15,112 nt of DNA, from positions 1 through 15,112 of the forward strand of contig DAOTZS010000083.1 in NCBI GenBank assembly GCA_034434335.1. The letters run 5' to 3'. A model generated the notes under the pieces. It was given only the letters and a program-made list of their open reading frames with translations. It was not told the origin of the DNA and did not search any database. This document shows positions 12,979 to 15,112 of this stretch, piece by piece. This DNA is from DAOTZS01 sp034434335 (GTDB lineage Bacteria > Chloroflexota > Anaerolineae > CG2-30-64-16). A program made the position numbers and the translations under genes. The number at the start of each line of letters is the position of its first letter. Position 1 is the first letter of the stretch.

Positions 12979-14089
12979 CCGGAGCTACCGCCCGCGTCGT
13001 CGGCCATCGCCATGGCCTTTTATCATCCTATTGCTGTTGCTGGCCGTGGGCCTATACCTGCTGGCCACCCGCACCCGCTTCTTCGAGGACCCACTTCACC
13101 CCTGGCAGCCGACCCCCACCCCTACCCGCTCGGCGGTGAGCTATCTGGCCGACGCCGAGGACTTCTACCGGGCCGGCCGGCTGGCCGATGCCACCACCGC
13201 CTACGCTCACGTGGCCGAACTCGAGCCCGAAAATGACGAGGCCTTTCGGCAGCAAGCCTGGCTGCTCACCCTGCGCGGCCACCCGGAAAAGGGGATACCC
13301 CTGGCCGAGCAGGCTGTGGCGCTCAAACCCAGCGCCCTCAACCTGGCCATCCTGGCCATGGCCCTCGACTGGGATGGCCGCTACGACGATGCCATCAAGA
13401 CCGCGCTCCAGGCCGTAGACACCGATCCGCTCTCGGCCGAGGCCCACGCCATCCTGGCCGAGGTGTATGCAGACAAGAACAACTGGGCTCGCGCCCTGGA
13501 AGAGGCCGAGGCCGCGGTCAAGCTGAACCCCAAGAGCGCCATAGTCCAGCGCAACCTGGGTTATGTGCTGGAGCGCCAGGGCCGCTACACGGAGGCCATC
13601 GCCGCCTACGAAGAGGCTGCCGCGCTCGAGCCCCAACTGGGCTATATCTACATCGGCGCCGGGAACTGCTACCTGGCCATGGGGGATTACGATAACGCCC
13701 TGGAACAGTTCCGCAAGGCAGCCGATGCCAATCCAGACAGCCCGGTGGGCCTGGATGCCCTGGGGCACGCCAGCGCGCTGGCCGGCGACCCCGACCGGGG
13801 GATCTCCATCCTGCGCAAGGCCATTGAGATAGACCCTGAATATGGGCTGGCGTATGCGCACCTGGGCCGGGTCTACTACACCCAACTGAACTGGGAGGCG
13901 GCCATTGAGAACCTGCAGCGGGCTGTTGAGCTGGGAATCGAAAACGAGGAGTACTACTACGAATTAGGACTATCCTATATCTACCTGGACGACTGCGGCA
14001 AGGGCGTTCCGTGGCTGGAACGCGCGCTGGAGCTGAATCCCAACTCTCAGCCGGCCCTGCAGGGCCTGCGACTCTGCTCGGAGGGGTAG
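12968..14089 (+). CDS. Membrane-anchored TPR-repeat protein
   Basis: The product is 373 residues. AAGGAG lies 10 bases before the ATG, inside the end of the peptidase gene. A short basic N-terminus (RPRRR) precedes one membrane helix (about 16-33), then a Pro/Thr linker (about 44-55). The rest (about 56-370) is roughly nine tetratricopeptide repeats of 34 residues with the usual pattern, for example LGYVLERQGRYTEAIAAYEEA and LGRVYYTQLNWEAAIENL, each ending in a Pro turn (LEPEN, LNPKS, IDPEY). TPR proteins are protein-binding scaffolds. The topology is probably repeats outside, from the positive N-terminus. It ends the overlapping gene chain; its partner is unknown. Confidence 0.88.
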   Translation: MYVDRSYRPRRRPSPWPFIILLLLLAVGLYLLATRTRFFEDPLHPWQPTPTPTRSAVSYLADAEDFYRAGRLADATTAYAHVAELEPENDEAFRQQAWLLTLRGHPEKGIPLAEQAVALKPSALNLAILAMALDWDGRYDDAIKTALQAVDTDPLSAEAHAILAEVYADKNNWARALEEAEAAVKLNPKSAIVQRNLGYVLERQGRYTEAIAAYEEAAALEPQLGYIYIGAGNCYLAMGDYDNALEQFRKAADANPDSPVGLDALGHASALAGDPDRGISILRKAIEIDPEYGLAYAHLGRVYYTQLNWEAAIENLQRAVELGIENEEYYYELGLSYIYLDDCGKGVPWLERALELNPNSQPALQGLRLCSEG

Positions 14090-14200
14090 CTCACCGGAGG
14101 CTGAAAGCCGTCGGGGCGCAGGATGCAGGCCTCCTCGAGGCCGGCGACAGGTCCCGGCGGGGTGTACAGCCGTGCGTGCCCATATGCATTGGCGGTGTCG

Positions 14201-14226
14201 GTAGGGGCGACCCTGGTGGTCGCCCC
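14201..14226. repeat. REP-like palindrome, GTAG-headed
   Basis: GTAGGGGCGACC-CTGGT-GGTCGCCCC forms a hairpin with perfect GGGGCGACC/GGTCGCCCC arms. It is nearly identical to the element at 188-216, so this family occurs at both ends of the window. Confidence 0.8.
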
Positions 14227-14277
14227 ATTGGCATCAAGTTTAGCGACCACAGCTCCCCTCCCCTGCCGCGCCCGTAC

Positions 14278-14312
14278 CCGGGTAGCCGAAGGCATTGCCT
14301 TCGGCTACCCGG
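14278..14312. repeat. Perfect 16-bp inverted repeat, ATT loop
   Basis: CCGGGTAGCCGAAGGC and GCCTTCGGCTACCCGG are exact reverse complements around ATT. The stem contains GTAG/CTAC within it. No T-run follows. It lies about 190 bp after the TPR gene and could mark the transcript end, or be a dispersed repeat. Confidence 0.85.
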
Positions 14313-14344
14313 TGCGATTTCCAATCGTCCGCCCCTTAATATTG

Positions 14345-14383
14345 ATGTCTATGGGGTGACCCTGGTGGTCGCCTCATAGACAT
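14345..14383. repeat. Imperfect palindrome sharing the GGTCGCC core
   Basis: ATGTCTATG pairs with CATAGACAT at the base; the inner part GGGTGACC-CTGGT-GGTCGCC repeats the core of the elements at 188-216 and 14201-14226 with mismatches. It looks like a diverged member of that family with a different outer stem. Confidence 0.75.
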
Positions 14384-14557
14384 AGACATAATGCCATGTG
14401 CAACTTGATTTTTGAGGTATACTTCCGGGTAAATTCCCCTGGAGGTATAGCCCTATAGCCCGACCGCGGAAAGACCATCCAGAGAGGCGGAACCGCGGGC
14501 AGCCTGAGTGCGTCTATCCAGGCGCGCAAGCTCTACGAACGCAGAGGTGAACTACTT

Positions 14558-15112
14558 ATGCAACGCCAAATCGCCCTATGTGCCATACTGATCCTGGTGG
14601 CCACGGTTGGGGCCGGCTGCGTGCTCCCTGCACCAGCGCCCACTCCTGTGCCACCTACCAAAACCCCCAAGCCGACCTTTACCTTCACGCCAATATGGAC
14701 TCCCACCCCCGAGCCTTTCCCCACCCCTACGCCCGAGCCGTTCACGGCCACCCCGGAAGCCACGGCCACCCCCGTGCCCACCCTGCCCCCGCCGACTGAT
14801 ACGCCCAACCCCACCCCCCGGCTGACAGCCAATCAGACCGCCAATGTGCGCCAGGGCCCGGGCACGAACTACGCGATTATCGGCCGGCTGACGGCTGGGC
14901 AATCCTTCGACATCACCGGCAAGAACCCGGCCGGGGATTGGCTGCAATTCGACTTCAACGGCCGGCCGGGCTGGGTTTACGGCGAGCTGGTGACCGTCAG
15001 TGGCGACCAGGCCCGTATCCAGGTGGCGCAGAACATCCCTCCCCCGCCCCCGCGGCCCACGGCCACGCGCACCCCTGTGCCCCAGCCCACGCCAACCCCC
15101 AGGCCGCGCTAC
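14558..15112 (+). CDS. SH3-domain lipoprotein, incomplete at window end
   Basis: The visible 185 codons run to the last base of the window with no stop. The start has GAGGTG upstream. Residues 1-21 are a lipoprotein signal (ATVGAGC, Cys21). A long Pro/Thr-rich linker (about 24-90) follows, with TPTPEP-type repeats, suited to lifting a domain away from the membrane. Residues about 91-147 are a bacterial SH3 domain: NVRQGPGTNYAIIGRLTAGQ, then DWLQF and GRPGWVYGELV. A second Pro/Thr-rich linker begins at about 160, so another domain probably lies beyond the window. Such proteins bind cell wall or other surface polymers. The gene is about 470 bp from the TPR gene and likely has its own promoter. 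Confidence 0.85.
   Translation, partial: MQRQIALCAILILVATVGAGCVLPAPAPTPVPPTKTPKPTFTFTPIWTPTPEPFPTPTPEPFTATPEATATPVPTLPPPTDTPNPTPRLTANQTANVRQGPGTNYAIIGRLTAGQSFDITGKNPAGDWLQFDFNGRPGWVYGELVTVSGDQARIQVAQNIPPPPPRPTATRTPVPQPTPTPRPRY

Larger units (their letters stand above)
14090..14557. other. Intergenic region with three palindromes and possible promoter
   Basis: No gene is supported. A small hairpin GGCCTC-CTC-GAGGCC (14128-14142) follows the TPR gene, then three larger palindromes described separately. Bases 14400-14440 are AT-rich and include TATACT (14418-14423), a possible -10 element for the downstream lipoprotein gene, but no good -35 box is correctly spaced. GAGGTATA occurs twice (about 14414 and 14442). 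GAGGTG (14544-14549) is the ribosome binding site of the next gene. Confidence 0.5.

Noticed and set aside
14576..14947. Minus-strand frames opposite the SH3 lipoprotein
   Set aside because: The plus strand has a lipobox, a Pro/Thr linker and an SH3 domain; the Gly/Val-rich minus frames are its complement.

Overview
The window is about 15 kb of high-G+C DNA. It most resembles a Chloroflexota chromosome (Anaerolineae- or Caldilineae-like). That placement is inferred from the mix of genes: lipoproteins with Pro/Thr linkers and SH3 domains, a lipid-anchored L,D-transpeptidase, secreted propeller and lamin-tail proteins, and GC-rich intergenic palindromes. No rRNA or tRNA gene was seen. There are two gene blocks.

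The left block (about 339-7154) is on the minus strand. In transcription order it holds an L,D-transpeptidase-like lipoprotein, an HPr-kinase-like protein, an overlapping PqqD-like protein, and a 62-residue peptide gene with a strong ribosome binding site. It ends with a secreted lamin-tail protein and a secreted seven-repeat beta-propeller protein. The kinase, the PqqD-like recognition protein and the small peptide look like a minimal RiPP module. The peptide has a leader motif Tyr-x-x-Pro-x-Ile and a possible core starting at Gly42 with Asp at core position 9, as expected of a lasso-type precursor. No lasso peptidase (B2) or cyclase (C) gene is present, so the product class is open.

The right block (7590-14089) is on the plus strand behind a good sigma70-type promoter (7273-7300) and a leader of about 280 nt. 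It encodes a family 5 peptide-type ABC substrate-binding lipoprotein, two DppB/DppC-type permeases, an Asp/Glu racemase, a DmpA-type (P1/S58) aminopeptidase and a membrane-anchored TPR protein. From the first permease onward every gene overlaps the next, which suggests translational coupling. No transporter ATPase is encoded here. The set suggests uptake and breakdown of peptides, possibly ones containing D- or beta-amino acids. A separate plus-strand SH3 lipoprotein gene starts at 14558 and runs off the window.

The intergenic regions are rich in short palindromes. Several carry GTAG at one edge and CTAC at the other, the hallmark of REP/BIME elements mobilised by RAYT (TnpA-REP) transposases. 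One is a five-copy 67-bp tandem array (3705-4027) placed between the pqqD-like gene and the peptide gene. A perfect 14-bp-arm hairpin (9238-9268) separates the binding-protein gene from the permease genes.
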